Assembly: GCF_002926165.1 (NCBI RefSeq)
Contig: NZ_MAGP01000140.1
Coordinates: 1-40,497, forward strand
DNA length: 40,497 nucleotides
Direction: 5' to 3'
Source of the DNA: Micromonospora chalcea
GTDB lineage: Bacteria; Actinomycetota; Actinomycetes; Mycobacteriales; Micromonosporaceae
A program made the position numbers and the translations under genes. Every line of letters starts with the position of its first letter. Within the stretch, counting starts at the first letter, position 1. Under the pieces are notes generated by a model. The model was not told the origin of the DNA. It ran no database searches and worked only from the letters and a program-made list of their open reading frames with translations. Positions 30,904-38,716 of this stretch are shown piece after piece.

Positions 30904-30940
30904 CCGCGCCCGGTGCACATCACGGGTGCACCGGGCGCGG
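30904..30940. terminator. Long perfect hairpin after murA
   Basis: Perfect 15-bp stem (30904-30918 and 30926-30940; core GCCCGGTGCAC with its complement) around a 7-nt loop ATCACGG. It begins 23 bp past the murA stop in the direction of transcription. It also lies 22 bp upstream of the DUF3043 start and could affect that promoter. No T-tract. Confidence 0.75.
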
Positions 30941-30962
30941 ACGGTCGAGTGAACGGGACGCC

Positions 30963-32318
30963 TCAGGGACGCTCGACGTGCGCGCCGAGGTCGGCCAGCT
31001 TGGCCTCGAAGTCCTCGTAGCCGCGGTTGATCAGGTCCACGCCGTACACCCGGGAGGTGCCCTCGGCGGCGAGCGCCGCGATGAGGTGGCTGAACCCGGC
31101 CCGCAGGTCCGGGATGACCAGGTCGGCGGCGTGCAGCTTGCTCGGCCCGGCGATCACCGCGGAGTGCTTGAAGTTGCGCCGGCCGAAGCGGCACGGGGTG
31201 CCGCCGAGGCAGTCCCGGTAGACCTGGATGTTGGCGCCCATCGTGTTCAGCGCCTCGGTGTAGCCGAGCCGCTGCTCGTAGACCGTCTCGTGGACGATCG
31301 ACAGGCCGCGGGCCTGGGTGAGCGCGACCACCAGCGGCTGCTGCCAGTCGGTCATGAAACCCGGGTGTACGTCGGTCTCCAGCGCCACCGCGTTCAGCTC
31401 GCCGCCCGGGTGCCAGAAGCGGATGCCGCCCTCCTGGCCGGGGCTGCCGCCGCGCGGCGGGCGCAGGTCGGTGACCTCGTACTCGCCGCCGACCGAGCGG
31501 AAGATGTTCAGGAAGGTCATCATGTCGGCCTGCTGGGCGCCCAGCACCTCGACGTGACCGCGGGTCGCCAGCGCCGCCGCCGCCCAGCTGGCCGCCTCGA
31601 TCCGGTCCGGGATCGGCCGGTGGGTGTAGCCGTGCAGCTTCTTGACGCCCTGGATCTCGATCACCCGGTCGGTGTGCACCTTGATGATCGCGCCCATCTT
31701 CTGCAGCACGCAGATGAGGTCGATGATCTCCGGCTCGACCGCCGCGTTGCGCAGCTCGGTGACGCCCTCGGCCATCACCGCGGTGAGCAGCACCTGCTCG
31801 GTGGCGCCCACGCTCGGGTACGGCAGCGCGAACTTCGTGCCGTGCAGCCCGTTGGGCGCGGACAGGTGCAGGCCCTCCGGCGTCTTGTCGACGGTGGCGC
31901 CGAACTCGCGCAGCGCCTGGAGGTGGAAGTCGATCGGGCGCGGACCGATGTGGCAGCCGCCCAGGTCGGGGATGAAGGCGTGGCCGAGCCGGTGCAGCAG
32001 CGGGCCGCAGAACAGGATCGGGATCCGGCTGGAACCGGCGTGCACGTTGATCTGGTCGGTGCTGGCGCTCTCGACGTTCGAGGGGTCGAAGACCAGCTCG
32101 CCCTCCTCGTCGCCGTCGCTGACCTTGACGCCGTGCAGGCCGAGCAGACCGCGGACCACCTCGACGTCACGGATACGCGGCACGTCGAACAGCCGGCTGG
32201 GTGTGTCGCCGAGCAGGGCGGCGACCATCGCCTTGGACACCAGGTTCTTCGCGCCGCGGACGCGGATCCGCCCTTCCAGCGGAGTGCCTCCGTGTACGAC
32301 CAGGACGTCGTCGGTCAA
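30963..32318 (-). CDS. murA: UDP-N-acetylglucosamine 1-carboxyvinyltransferase (451 aa)
   Basis: First committed enzyme of peptidoglycan precursor synthesis, adding enolpyruvate to UDP-GlcNAc. The conserved RGAKN near residue 25 carries the Lys, LGGCHIGPRPIDFH carries the Cys that fosfomycin modifies in E. coli MurA (M. tuberculosis has Asp there), and DLRAGFSHLIAALAAEGTSRV closes the fold. The start is TTG 32318, five nt after GGAGG; the opening LTDDVLVVHGGTPLEG matches the Streptomyces protein as I remember it, so the 49-residue upstream reading is rejected. It may be one of two MurA copies, as in streptomycetes; the second is not in the window. Confidence 0.94.
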   Translation of the reverse strand: MTDDVLVVHGGTPLEGRIRVRGAKNLVSKAMVAALLGDTPSRLFDVPRIRDVEVVRGLLGLHGVKVSDGDEEGELVFDPSNVESASTDQINVHAGSSRIPILFCGPLLHRLGHAFIPDLGGCHIGPRPIDFHLQALREFGATVDKTPEGLHLSAPNGLHGTKFALPYPSVGATEQVLLTAVMAEGVTELRNAAVEPEIIDLICVLQKMGAIIKVHTDRVIEIQGVKKLHGYTHRPIPDRIEAASWAAAALATRGHVEVLGAQQADMMTFLNIFRSVGGEYEVTDLRPPRGGSPGQEGGIRFWHPGGELNAVALETDVHPGFMTDWQQPLVVALTQARGLSIVHETVYEQRLGYTEALNTMGANIQVYRDCLGGTPCRFGRRNFKHSAVIAGPSKLHAADLVIPDLRAGFSHLIAALAAEGTSRVYGVDLINRGYEDFEAKLADLGAHVERP

Positions 32319-32429
32319 CGCAACCTCCAGCGCGTTGGGTGCTGCCGTGTCTAGTGATGGGTGCACGAAGTTCATCGCTACCCGGAACGCGGTCATGGGA
32401 AAACGGGCCGCGTGTGTCGTCGCCCCGGC

Positions 32430-32435
32430 AGCATA
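32430..32435 (-). promoter_or_regulatory. Candidate -10 box for murA
   Basis: TATGCT on the minus strand, about 112 nt before the TTG start. No convincing -35 hexamer is seen at 16-18 nt. If used, it gives a leader of about 105 nt. Weak evidence. Confidence 0.3.
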
Positions 32436-32532
32436 GCCCTCCGTGACGAAAATGGAATCGGTCACATCACCAGCGAGGGCACGAACCGGGGTGTCCGGTG
32501 CGTTTACGTGCCAGTGGGGTGACCGAGGGTGA

Positions 32533-33708
32533 TCACGCTCCCGGAAGCGCGAGCATCTGGTCCAGCGCCGACCGGGCGTGTCGGGCGGTCTCCGGATCGA
32601 CGGTGATCTGGTTCACCACGCGGCCGGCGACCAGCTCCTCCAGCGCCCACACCAGGTGCGGCAGGTCGATCCGGTTCATCGTCGAGCAGTAGCAGACCGC
32701 CCGGTCGAGGAACATGATCTGCTTGTCCGGGTGGGCCAGCGCGAGCCGGCGTACCAGGTTCAGCTCGGTGCCCACCGCCCACGCCGAGCCGGCCGGGGCC
32801 GCCTCGATCGTCCTGATGATGAACTCGGTCGAGCCGACCAGGTCGGCGGCGTTCACCACCTCGTGCCGGCACTCCGGGTGCACCAGCACGTTCACGCCCG
32901 GCACCCGCTCGCGTACGTCGTTGACGCTGTCGAGCGTGAACCGGCCGTGCACCGAGCAGTGGCCGCGCCACAGGATCATCTTCGCGTCCCGCAGCTGCTC
33001 GGCGGTCAGCCCGCCGCCCGGCTTGTGCGGGTCGTAGAGCACGCAGTCGTCGAGCGAGAAGCCCATCTCCAGCACCGCGGTGTTGCGGCCCAGGTGCTGG
33101 TCGGGCAGGAACAGCACCTTGCGGCCCTGCTCGAACGCCCAGTCCAGGGCCCGCTTGGCGTTCGACGACGTGCAGACCACACCGCCGTTGCGGCCGACGA
33201 AGCCCTTGATGTCGGCCGAGGAGTTCATGTACGTCACCGGGACGGTCTCCGCCGCGATGCCCAGGTCGGTGAGCGTGTCCCAGGCGGCCTCGACCTGCGA
33301 CAGCACCGCCATGTCGGCCATCGAGCAGCCGGCCGCGAGGTCGGGCAGGATCACCTTCTGCGCGTCCGAGGTGAGGATGTCCGCGCTCTCGGCCATGAAG
33401 TGCACGCCGCAGAAGACGATGTACTCCGCGTCCGGGCGCGCCGCCGCCTCCCGGGCCAGCTTGAACGAGTCGCCCGTCACGTCGGCGAACTGGATCACCT
33501 CGTCGCGCTGGTAGTGGTGGCCCAGGACGAACACCTTCGTGCCGAGCGCGGCCTTCGCGGCGGCGGCGCGGGCCACCAGGTCGGGGTCGCTCGGCGCGGG
33601 GAGATCACCCGGACACTCCACGCCACGTTCGGTGGCGGGGTCGCTGCCGCGGCCGAGGAGCAGCAGCGCCGTGGCGGTGTTGGACGGCTCAACCCAGGTC
33701 GAAGTCAC
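32533..33708 (-). CDS. nadA: Quinolinate synthase A (391 aa)
   Basis: [4Fe-4S] enzyme of NAD biosynthesis that condenses iminoaspartate with dihydroxyacetone phosphate to quinolinate. Conserved blocks are VFVLGHHYQRDEVIQFAD, FCGVHFMAESADIL (Cys100), VCTSSNAKRALDW, GHCSVHGRF, HPECRHEV and VCYCSTMNRIDLP (about Cys339/341), which include the three cluster ligands. Start GTG 33708 follows a short GGGGG; the N-terminal 40 residues are variable, so a later start is possible. nadB and nadC are not in the window. It is divergent from glycerate kinase across 67 bp. Confidence 0.95.
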   Translation of the reverse strand: MTSTWVEPSNTATALLLLGRGSDPATERGVECPGDLPAPSDPDLVARAAAAKAALGTKVFVLGHHYQRDEVIQFADVTGDSFKLAREAAARPDAEYIVFCGVHFMAESADILTSDAQKVILPDLAAGCSMADMAVLSQVEAAWDTLTDLGIAAETVPVTYMNSSADIKGFVGRNGGVVCTSSNAKRALDWAFEQGRKVLFLPDQHLGRNTAVLEMGFSLDDCVLYDPHKPGGGLTAEQLRDAKMILWRGHCSVHGRFTLDSVNDVRERVPGVNVLVHPECRHEVVNAADLVGSTEFIIRTIEAAPAGSAWAVGTELNLVRRLALAHPDKQIMFLDRAVCYCSTMNRIDLPHLVWALEELVAGRVVNQITVDPETARHARSALDQMLALPGA

Positions 33709-33775
33709 GCCCCCATGGTCCCACAGCGCGACCACCGCGCAGCCGTCCTCGATGTGGCCTGCCACACTGCTGCGC

Positions 33776-34912
33776 ATGCGCGTGCTGCTCTGCCCGGACA
33801 AGTTCGCCGGCACGTTGTCCGCCCCCGAGGTGGCCGCCGCGGTGGCCGAGGGCTGGCGGGACGTCGCCCCCGGCGACGAACTGCTGGTCCGGCCGCTGGC
33901 CGATGGCGGACCGGGGTTCGTCGAGGTGCTCGCCGACGCGCTCGGCGGACGTCGGCTGCCGGTGCCCACGGTCGACCCGCTGGGCCGCCCGGCCACCGGT
34001 GAGATCCTGCTCACCGACGACGGCACGGCGTACCTGGAGAGCGCCCAGGCGTGCGGCCTGCACCTGCTCTCCGACGCCGAACGGGACCCGAAGGCCACCA
34101 CCTCGTACGGGCTGGGGCTGCTGGTCACCGCCGCGGTCGAGGCGGGCGCGCGCACAGTGGTGGTGGGGCTGGGCGGCTCGGCCACCAACGACGGCGGCGC
34201 CGGGATGCTCGTACCGCTGGGTGTCACGCCGCTCGACGACGCCGGCCGGGCGCTGCCGTACGGCGGCGCGGCGCTCACCGCGGTGGCCGCGCTCGACGGC
34301 GAGCCGCGGCTGCGCGGCGCGACGCTCGTCGCCGCCACCGACGTGGACAACCCGCTGCTCGGGCTGCACGGCGCGAGCAGCGTCTTCGGCCCGCAGAAGG
34401 GCGCCGACCGGGCCGACGTGCTGCTGCTCGACGCCGCGCTGACCCGCTGGGCGGACGTGCTGACGCAGCGCCTGCCGGGCTGCCCGCCCGGTCTGGGCGC
34501 GCTGCCCGGCGGCGGCGCCGCGGGCGGCCTCGGCGCGGCCGTGCTGGCGCTGGGCGGCCGGTGCGAATCGGGCATCGGGCTGGTCACCCGCGCGGTGAAG
34601 CTGGACGCCGCGCTCGACGCCGCCGACCTGGTGATCACCGGCGAGGGCTCGTTCGACCACCAGTCGCTGCGCGGCAAGGTGGTCGCCGGCGTGGCCGGCG
34701 CCGCCCGGGACCGGGGCGTGCCCTGCGTGGTGCTGGCGGGACGGGTGAGCACCGGGCGGCGGGAGGCCGCGGCGGCCGGCGTGACCGACGCGTACAGCCT
34801 GGTCGACCACTTCGGCGGCGAGGAGCGCGGGGGAGTGGACGCGGCGATGACCCGCCCGGCCGAGGGGCTGCGCGCGCTCGGCGCGCGGCTGGCCGGGCAG
34901 TGGAGCCGCTGA
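33776..34912 (+). CDS. Glycerate kinase, GlxK family (378 aa)
   Basis: Phosphorylates D-glycerate, feeding it to glycolysis. Start PDKFAGTLSAPEVAAAVAEGW corresponds to the PDSFKGSLSA opening of the family. LESAQACGLHLL, GLGGSATNDGGAGML, LVAATDVDNPLLG, VFGPQKGA and DLVITGEGSFDHQSLRGK are the classic motifs. ATG 33776 gives normal length. No terminator is clear downstream. Its position next to the IscA-like gene matches M. tuberculosis Rv2205c as I recall. Confidence 0.93.
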   Translation: MRVLLCPDKFAGTLSAPEVAAAVAEGWRDVAPGDELLVRPLADGGPGFVEVLADALGGRRLPVPTVDPLGRPATGEILLTDDGTAYLESAQACGLHLLSDAERDPKATTSYGLGLLVTAAVEAGARTVVVGLGGSATNDGGAGMLVPLGVTPLDDAGRALPYGGAALTAVAALDGEPRLRGATLVAATDVDNPLLGLHGASSVFGPQKGADRADVLLLDAALTRWADVLTQRLPGCPPGLGALPGGGAAGGLGAAVLALGGRCESGIGLVTRAVKLDAALDAADLVITGEGSFDHQSLRGKVVAGVAGAARDRGVPCVVLAGRVSTGRREAAAAGVTDAYSLVDHFGGEERGGVDAAMTRPAEGLRALGARLAGQWSR

Positions 34913-35049
34913 CCGGTTCCGCTGGTCACGCCGCCGGGTGGTGACGCCGACGGCGGCGTACGATCGAAACGGACCACACCGGGAATCACTGGCGGACGTG
35001 CGGCGTTGGCCAGGACGTCCGGACCTATACCGCGCAGGGAGACTTCCAC

Positions 35050-35418
35050 GTGACCACGCCAGCGCAGACCGAGTCGACCGAGGCCAAGGCCCCCAGCACC
35101 GTCGTCCTCACCGACGTCGCGGCGCAGAAGGTCAAGGCCCTGATCGAGCAGGAGGGCCGCGACGACCTGCGGCTCCGGGTCGCCGTGCAGCCGGGTGGCT
35201 GCTCCGGCCTGCGGTACCAGCTGTTCTTCGACGAGCGCTCGCTCGACGGTGACATCGTCACCGACTTCGACGGTGTCGAGGTCGTCGTCGACCGGATGAG
35301 CGCCCCCTACCTGACCGGCGCCACCATCGACTTCGCCGACCGGATCGACGCCCAGGGCTTCACCATCGACAACCCCAACGCGGGCAACTCCTGCGCCTGC
35401 GGCGACTCCTTCAGCTGA
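35050..35418 (+). CDS. A-type iron-sulfur cluster carrier, HesB/IscA/ErpA family (122 aa)
   Basis: Small carrier protein that delivers Fe-S clusters to apo-enzymes. The three conserved cysteines are Cys51 (GGCSGLRYQL) and Cys115 and Cys117 (NSCACGDSF). The N-terminal 18 residues are a polar, flexible leader. GTG 35050 has GGGAGA about 9 nt upstream. Neighbouring nadA is a [4Fe-4S] enzyme, and a cysteine desulfurase gene lies 2 kb away, so some functional grouping is plausible. Matches Rv2204c in position. Confidence 0.95.
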   Translation: MTTPAQTESTEAKAPSTVVLTDVAAQKVKALIEQEGRDDLRLRVAVQPGGCSGLRYQLFFDERSLDGDIVTDFDGVEVVVDRMSAPYLTGATIDFADRIDAQGFTIDNPNAGNSCACGDSFS

Positions 35419-35435
35419 GTCGACGCACCGACCGC

Positions 35436-35472
35436 AAGCGGCGGGCCGTCCCGGTGGGGCGGCCCGCCGCTT
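35436..35472 (+). terminator. GC hairpin after the IscA-like gene
   Basis: Perfect 13-bp stem, AAGCGGCGGGCCG at 35436-35448 and its complement at 35460-35472, with an 11-nt loop. It begins 17 bp past the stop codon. The 3' flank is CGTCG, so there is no T-tract. Confidence 0.8.
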
Positions 35473-35557
35473 CGTCGTACCCCCTGGGGGTGACGTCCGG
35501 ATGTGCGCTGATCGACCGGTTGGTGACCGACCGCCGTCCGTCCGGTCCGGGGGCCGG

Positions 35558-35563
35558 TAGGCT
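35558..35563 (+). promoter_or_regulatory. Candidate -10 box for adenosine kinase
   Basis: TAGGCT, a common actinomycete -10 sequence, 33 bp upstream of the adenosine kinase start and downstream of the preceding terminator. No good -35 hexamer was found at 16-18 nt. Confidence 0.3.
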
Positions 35564-35596
35564 GACCGCGCCGTGCTCCCGACCCCGAGGGTTGAC

Positions 35597-36571
35597 ATGA
35601 AGATCGCCGTGACCGGCTCGATCGCGACCGACCACCTGATGAGCTTCCCCGGCCGCTTCGCCGACCAGCTCATCGCCGACCAGCTCGACAAGGTCTCGCT
35701 CTCCTTCCTCGTCGACGAGCTGGTCCTGCGGCGCGGCGGCACCGCCGCCAACATCGCGTTCGGCATGGCCCAGCTCGGGCTGCGCCCGGTGCTGCTCGGC
35801 GCGGTCGGCGCCGACTTCGCCGACTACCGCTCCTGGCTGGAGCGCCACGGCGTCGACTGCGACTCGGTGCACGTCAGCGAGGTGGCGCACACCGCCCGCT
35901 TCGTCTGCACCACCGACACCGACATGTGCCAGATCGCCTCCTTCTACGCCGGGGCGATGAGCGAGGCCCGCAACATCGAGCTGCACCCGGTCGCGCAGCG
36001 CCTCGGCGGCCTCGACCTGGTGCTGGTCAGCGCCAACGACCCGGCCGCGATGATCCGCCACTCCGGCGAGTGCCGGGACCGGGGCTACGCCTTCGTCGCC
36101 GACCCGTCCCAGCAGCTCGCCCGGATGGACGGCGCGGACGTGCTCGGCCTGGTCGAGGGCGCCGACTACCTGATGACCAACGAGTACGAGAAGTCGCTGC
36201 TGCAGAGCAAGGCCGGGCTGACCGACGAGCAGCTGCTCGACCGGGTCAAGGTGCGGGTCACCACGCTGGGCAAGCAGGGCGTGGAGATCGCCGGCCGGGA
36301 GGTCGGCACGATCCGGGTGCCGATCGCGCGGGAGATCCAGGCGGTCGACCCGACCGGCGTCGGCGACGGCTTCCGGGCCGGGTTCTTCGCCGCGCTCGAC
36401 TGGGGCGTCGGCCTGGAGCGGGCGGCCCAGGTCGGCTGCCTGCTGGCCACGCTGGTGCTGGAGAACTTCGGCGGCCAGGAGTACGAGGTCCGCCGCGACC
36501 TGTTCGTGAAGCGACTCGCCGAGTCGTACGGTGACGCGGCCGCCGAGGACGTCCGGCCGCACCTGCTGTGA
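35597..36571 (+). CDS. adoK: Adenosine kinase, PfkB family (324 aa)
   Basis: ATP-dependent purine-salvage kinase of the ribokinase/PfkB family. The sequence follows M. tuberculosis AdoK (Rv2202c, 324 aa) closely as I remember it: VTGSIATDHLMSFPGRF, KVSLSFLVDELVLRRGG, IASFYAGAMSEARNIEL, and the C-terminal signature DPTGVGDGFRAGF with the catalytic Asp near residue 257. Start ATG 35597 follows CCCGAGGG; eight extra upstream codons were not used. The stop overlaps the next gene's start (GTGA at 36568-36571). Some databases call it carbohydrate kinase. Confidence 0.93.
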   Translation: MKIAVTGSIATDHLMSFPGRFADQLIADQLDKVSLSFLVDELVLRRGGTAANIAFGMAQLGLRPVLLGAVGADFADYRSWLERHGVDCDSVHVSEVAHTARFVCTTDTDMCQIASFYAGAMSEARNIELHPVAQRLGGLDLVLVSANDPAAMIRHSGECRDRGYAFVADPSQQLARMDGADVLGLVEGADYLMTNEYEKSLLQSKAGLTDEQLLDRVKVRVTTLGKQGVEIAGREVGTIRVPIAREIQAVDPTGVGDGFRAGFFAALDWGVGLERAAQVGCLLATLVLENFGGQEYEVRRDLFVKRLAESYGDAAAEDVRPHLL

Positions 36572-37119
36572 CCGGCGCGGCCGTCCCGTCGGGCGGGGTG
36601 GACCCGGAGGCGGTCCGCCCCGGCTCCGGCGGCCCGGTTCTGGTCGCCTTCGCCGGGCTGCCCGGCGTGGGCAAGACCACCCTCGCCGCCCGGGTCGGCG
36701 TCGCGCTGCGCGCCCCGGTCCTGCCGGTCGACCCGGTCGAGCGGGCCCTGCACCGCTACGGCCTCACCGGCGACGTGCCGGGCATGGCCGCGTACGGCGC
36801 GGTCGCCGGGCTGGCCGAGGTGCAGCTCGGTCTGGGGCTCAGCGTGGTGGTCGACGCGGTGAACCCGGTCGCCAGCGCCCGGGGCCTCTGGCACGACGTG
36901 GCCGAACGGGCCGGCGTGCCGCTTCGGGTGATCGAGGTGCACTGCGGCGACGAGGAGGAGCACCGGCGCCGGGTCGAGGCCCGCCCGCCCGAGGACGGCA
37001 CCTGGGAGCTGACGCTGCGCCGCCGGGCCGAGTACGAGCCGCTGATCGGCCCCCGCCTGGTGGTCGACACCGCCGTGGCGGCCGACCCGCTGCCCGGCAT
37101 CCTCGCGTACCTGAGCTGA
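36568..37119 (+). CDS. Small P-loop ATPase/kinase (183 aa)
   Basis: AAA/P-loop kinase of the zeta-toxin/chloramphenicol phosphotransferase-like small-molecule kinase type. The N-terminal 22 residues are disordered. Walker A is AGLPGVGKTTLA (about residues 29-40), LSVVVDAVNPVASAR is a likely Walker B strand, and LRRRAEYEPLIGPRLVVDT is typical of the lid end. The start at GTG 36568 overlaps adenosine kinase by 4 bp, so it is coupled to it. Substrate unknown; a nucleoside or sugar is likely given the neighbour. It is convergent with tusA. Confidence 0.85.
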   Translation: MTGAAVPSGGVDPEAVRPGSGGPVLVAFAGLPGVGKTTLAARVGVALRAPVLPVDPVERALHRYGLTGDVPGMAAYGAVAGLAEVQLGLGLSVVVDAVNPVASARGLWHDVAERAGVPLRVIEVHCGDEEEHRRRVEARPPEDGTWELTLRRRAEYEPLIGPRLVVDTAVAADPLPGILAYLS

Positions 37120-37126
37120 GCGTCGG

Positions 37127-37184
37127 GCGTTAAGAAGGGTCCCTTCCTCTACCCGAGGCGTTAACAAGGGGCCCTTCCTTACAC
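37127..37184. repeat. Two-module intergenic repeat, copy 2
   Basis: Same architecture as copy 1 at 10043-10098: GCGTTAAGAAGGG-TCCCTTCC, spacer CCCGAGGC, then GTTAACAAGG-GGCCCTTCC and TTACAC. The second modules of the two copies are identical from GAGGCGTTAA to TTACAC except for one base (G or C after GTTAA). The distal TTA supplies the TAA stop of tusA, so the repeat overlaps that gene by six bases. Again in a convergent gap. Confidence 0.75.
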
Positions 37185-37397
37185 CCGGACGTCGTAGGCG
37201 GGCCCGTCGTGCGCGGCGAGGAACTCGTGGCCGCGCATCCGGCACCACGCCGGGATGTCCACCGCCGCCGCCGGGTCGTCGGCCAGCACCCGCACCACCG
37301 CGCCGGCCGGCAGCCCGGGCACCAGCCGGGCGAGATTGATCACCGGCAGGGGGCAGCGCTGCCCCCGGCAGTCCAGCACCTGATCCGGCTCGCTCAC
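37179..37397 (-). CDS. tusA: TusA-family sulfurtransferase (72 aa)
   Basis: Small sulfur-carrier protein that accepts persulfide sulfur, usually from a cysteine desulfurase. The motif is LDCRGQRCPLPVINLAR; Cys15 of the CPxP motif is the sulfur acceptor and Cys10 is an extra cysteine. The end is HEFLAAHDGPAYDVRV. The start GTG 37397 overlaps the cysteine desulfurase stop by 4 bp, so it is coupled. Target unknown: tRNA thiolation, molybdenum cofactor or Fe-S cluster supply are all possible. Its stop codon lies within the two-module repeat. Confidence 0.93.
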   Translation of the reverse strand: MSEPDQVLDCRGQRCPLPVINLARLVPGLPAGAVVRVLADDPAAAVDIPAWCRMRGHEFLAAHDGPAYDVRV

Positions 37398-38545
37398 AGG
37401 TCGGTCACCCCCGCCTGCGCCCGCAGGTCCGCCACGATTCCGGGCAGCTCGGCCAGGAACCGCTCCACGTCCGCCTCGGTGGTCTCCCGGTGCAGCGACA
37501 CCCGCACGTTGCCGTGCGACAGCACCCCCATCGCCTCCAGCACGTGCGACGGGCGCACCGTTGACGACGTGCACGACGAGCCGGAGGACACCGCGAACCC
37601 GCGCCGGTCCAGCGCGTGCAGCAGCGCCTCGCCGTCCACGTACAGGCAGGAGAACGTCACCAGGTGCGGCACCCGGTCGACCGGGTCGCCGACCACCTCC
37701 ACGTCCGGCACCTCGGCCGCCACCCGCGCCCGGATCCGGTCCACCAGCGGGCCCAGCCGCGCCGCCTCGGCCGCCGCGTCGGCCGCCGCCGCGCGCAGGC
37801 TCGCCGCCGCCGCGACCACCGCCGGCAGGTTCACCACCCCCGGGGTACGCCCCGACTCCCGCTCGTCGGCCGGGTACGGCGACTCCCACCGGGCGCCCTT
37901 GCGCACCACGAGCAGCCCGACGCCGGGCGGCCCGCCCCACTTGTGCGCGCTGGCGCTCAGCACCGACCAGCCCGCCGGCAGTGGCGCCCGGCCGGCGAGC
38001 GGCGCCGCGTCCACGTACAGCGGCACGCCCGCCTCGGCGCACAGCTCCGCCGCGGCGGGCACCGGCTGCACCGTGCCCACCTCGTGACTGGCAGCGATCA
38101 ACGCCGCGAGGGCCACGCCGGGCGCGGCCACCGCCGACGCCCAGGCGTCCAGGTCCACCCGGCCCAGCCGGTTCACCGGTACGGACACCGCCGCGCCGCC
38201 GGCGGCCGTGTGCCGCTGCGCGGCGTGCAGCACCGCCGAGTGCTCGACCGCCGAGTGCACAAGCGTCGCCCCGGCCCGCCGGCGCCCGGCCAGGCCACCG
38301 AGTACGGCGGCGTGCGCTGCCGCCGTACCGCTGGGGGTGAAGGACAGCTCGTCGGCGCGGACGCCGAGCGTCTGCGCGGCGGCCTCGCGCGCGGCGTCGA
38401 GGAGCTGGCGGGCCCGGCGGGCCGCCGAGTAGAGCCGGGCCGGGTCGGCCCAGCCGTCGTCCAGGGCGGCCAGCATCGCCTGCCGCGCGACCGGATGCAG
38501 CGGGGCCGCGGTGGCGGCGTCCAGGTAGACCGGGGAGGCGCTCAT
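37394..38545 (-). CDS. Cysteine desulfurase, class V aminotransferase (383 aa)
   Basis: PLP enzyme that mobilises sulfur from cysteine as a persulfide. PLP Lys is Lys202 in SASAHKWGGPPGVG, HSAVEHSAV carries the PLP-stacking His, and active-site Cys325 lies in SSGSSCTSST. The start ATG 38545 is followed by SASPVYLDAATAAPLHP, the standard opening. There is no good ribosome site, and TAGCGT 13 nt upstream suggests a leaderless message. It is translationally coupled with tusA, and divergent from ctaC. It is not next to iscU or suf genes, so it is probably a second, dedicated desulfurase. Main target unknown. Confidence 0.94.
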   Translation of the reverse strand: MSASPVYLDAATAAPLHPVARQAMLAALDDGWADPARLYSAARRARQLLDAAREAAAQTLGVRADELSFTPSGTAAAHAAVLGGLAGRRRAGATLVHSAVEHSAVLHAAQRHTAAGGAAVSVPVNRLGRVDLDAWASAVAAPGVALAALIAASHEVGTVQPVPAAAELCAEAGVPLYVDAAPLAGRAPLPAGWSVLSASAHKWGGPPGVGLLVVRKGARWESPYPADERESGRTPGVVNLPAVVAAAASLRAAAADAAAEAARLGPLVDRIRARVAAEVPDVEVVGDPVDRVPHLVTFSCLYVDGEALLHALDRRGFAVSSGSSCTSSTVRPSHVLEAMGVLSHGNVRVSLHRETTEADVERFLAELPGIVADLRAQAGVTDL

Positions 38546-38716
38546 GACGTTCCACGCTATCGCCCGGTTACGCCCAAGATCCCCCCGATGGGGGTGGACA
38601 GCGACCCCAAGACGGCCTGGCCGGTCATGGTCGAGTAATCTGCGACCGTCGGTGACGCCTTTGCCGTCGGTGTCAAGGAGAACAACCGCCGCGGCGCGCT
38701 AGGGAGGCAGGACCAG

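Noticed and set aside
33709..35766. Long upstream extension of nadA on the minus strand
   Set aside because: Antisense to the glycerate kinase and IscA-like genes, both clearly real. NadA homology begins near GTG 33708.
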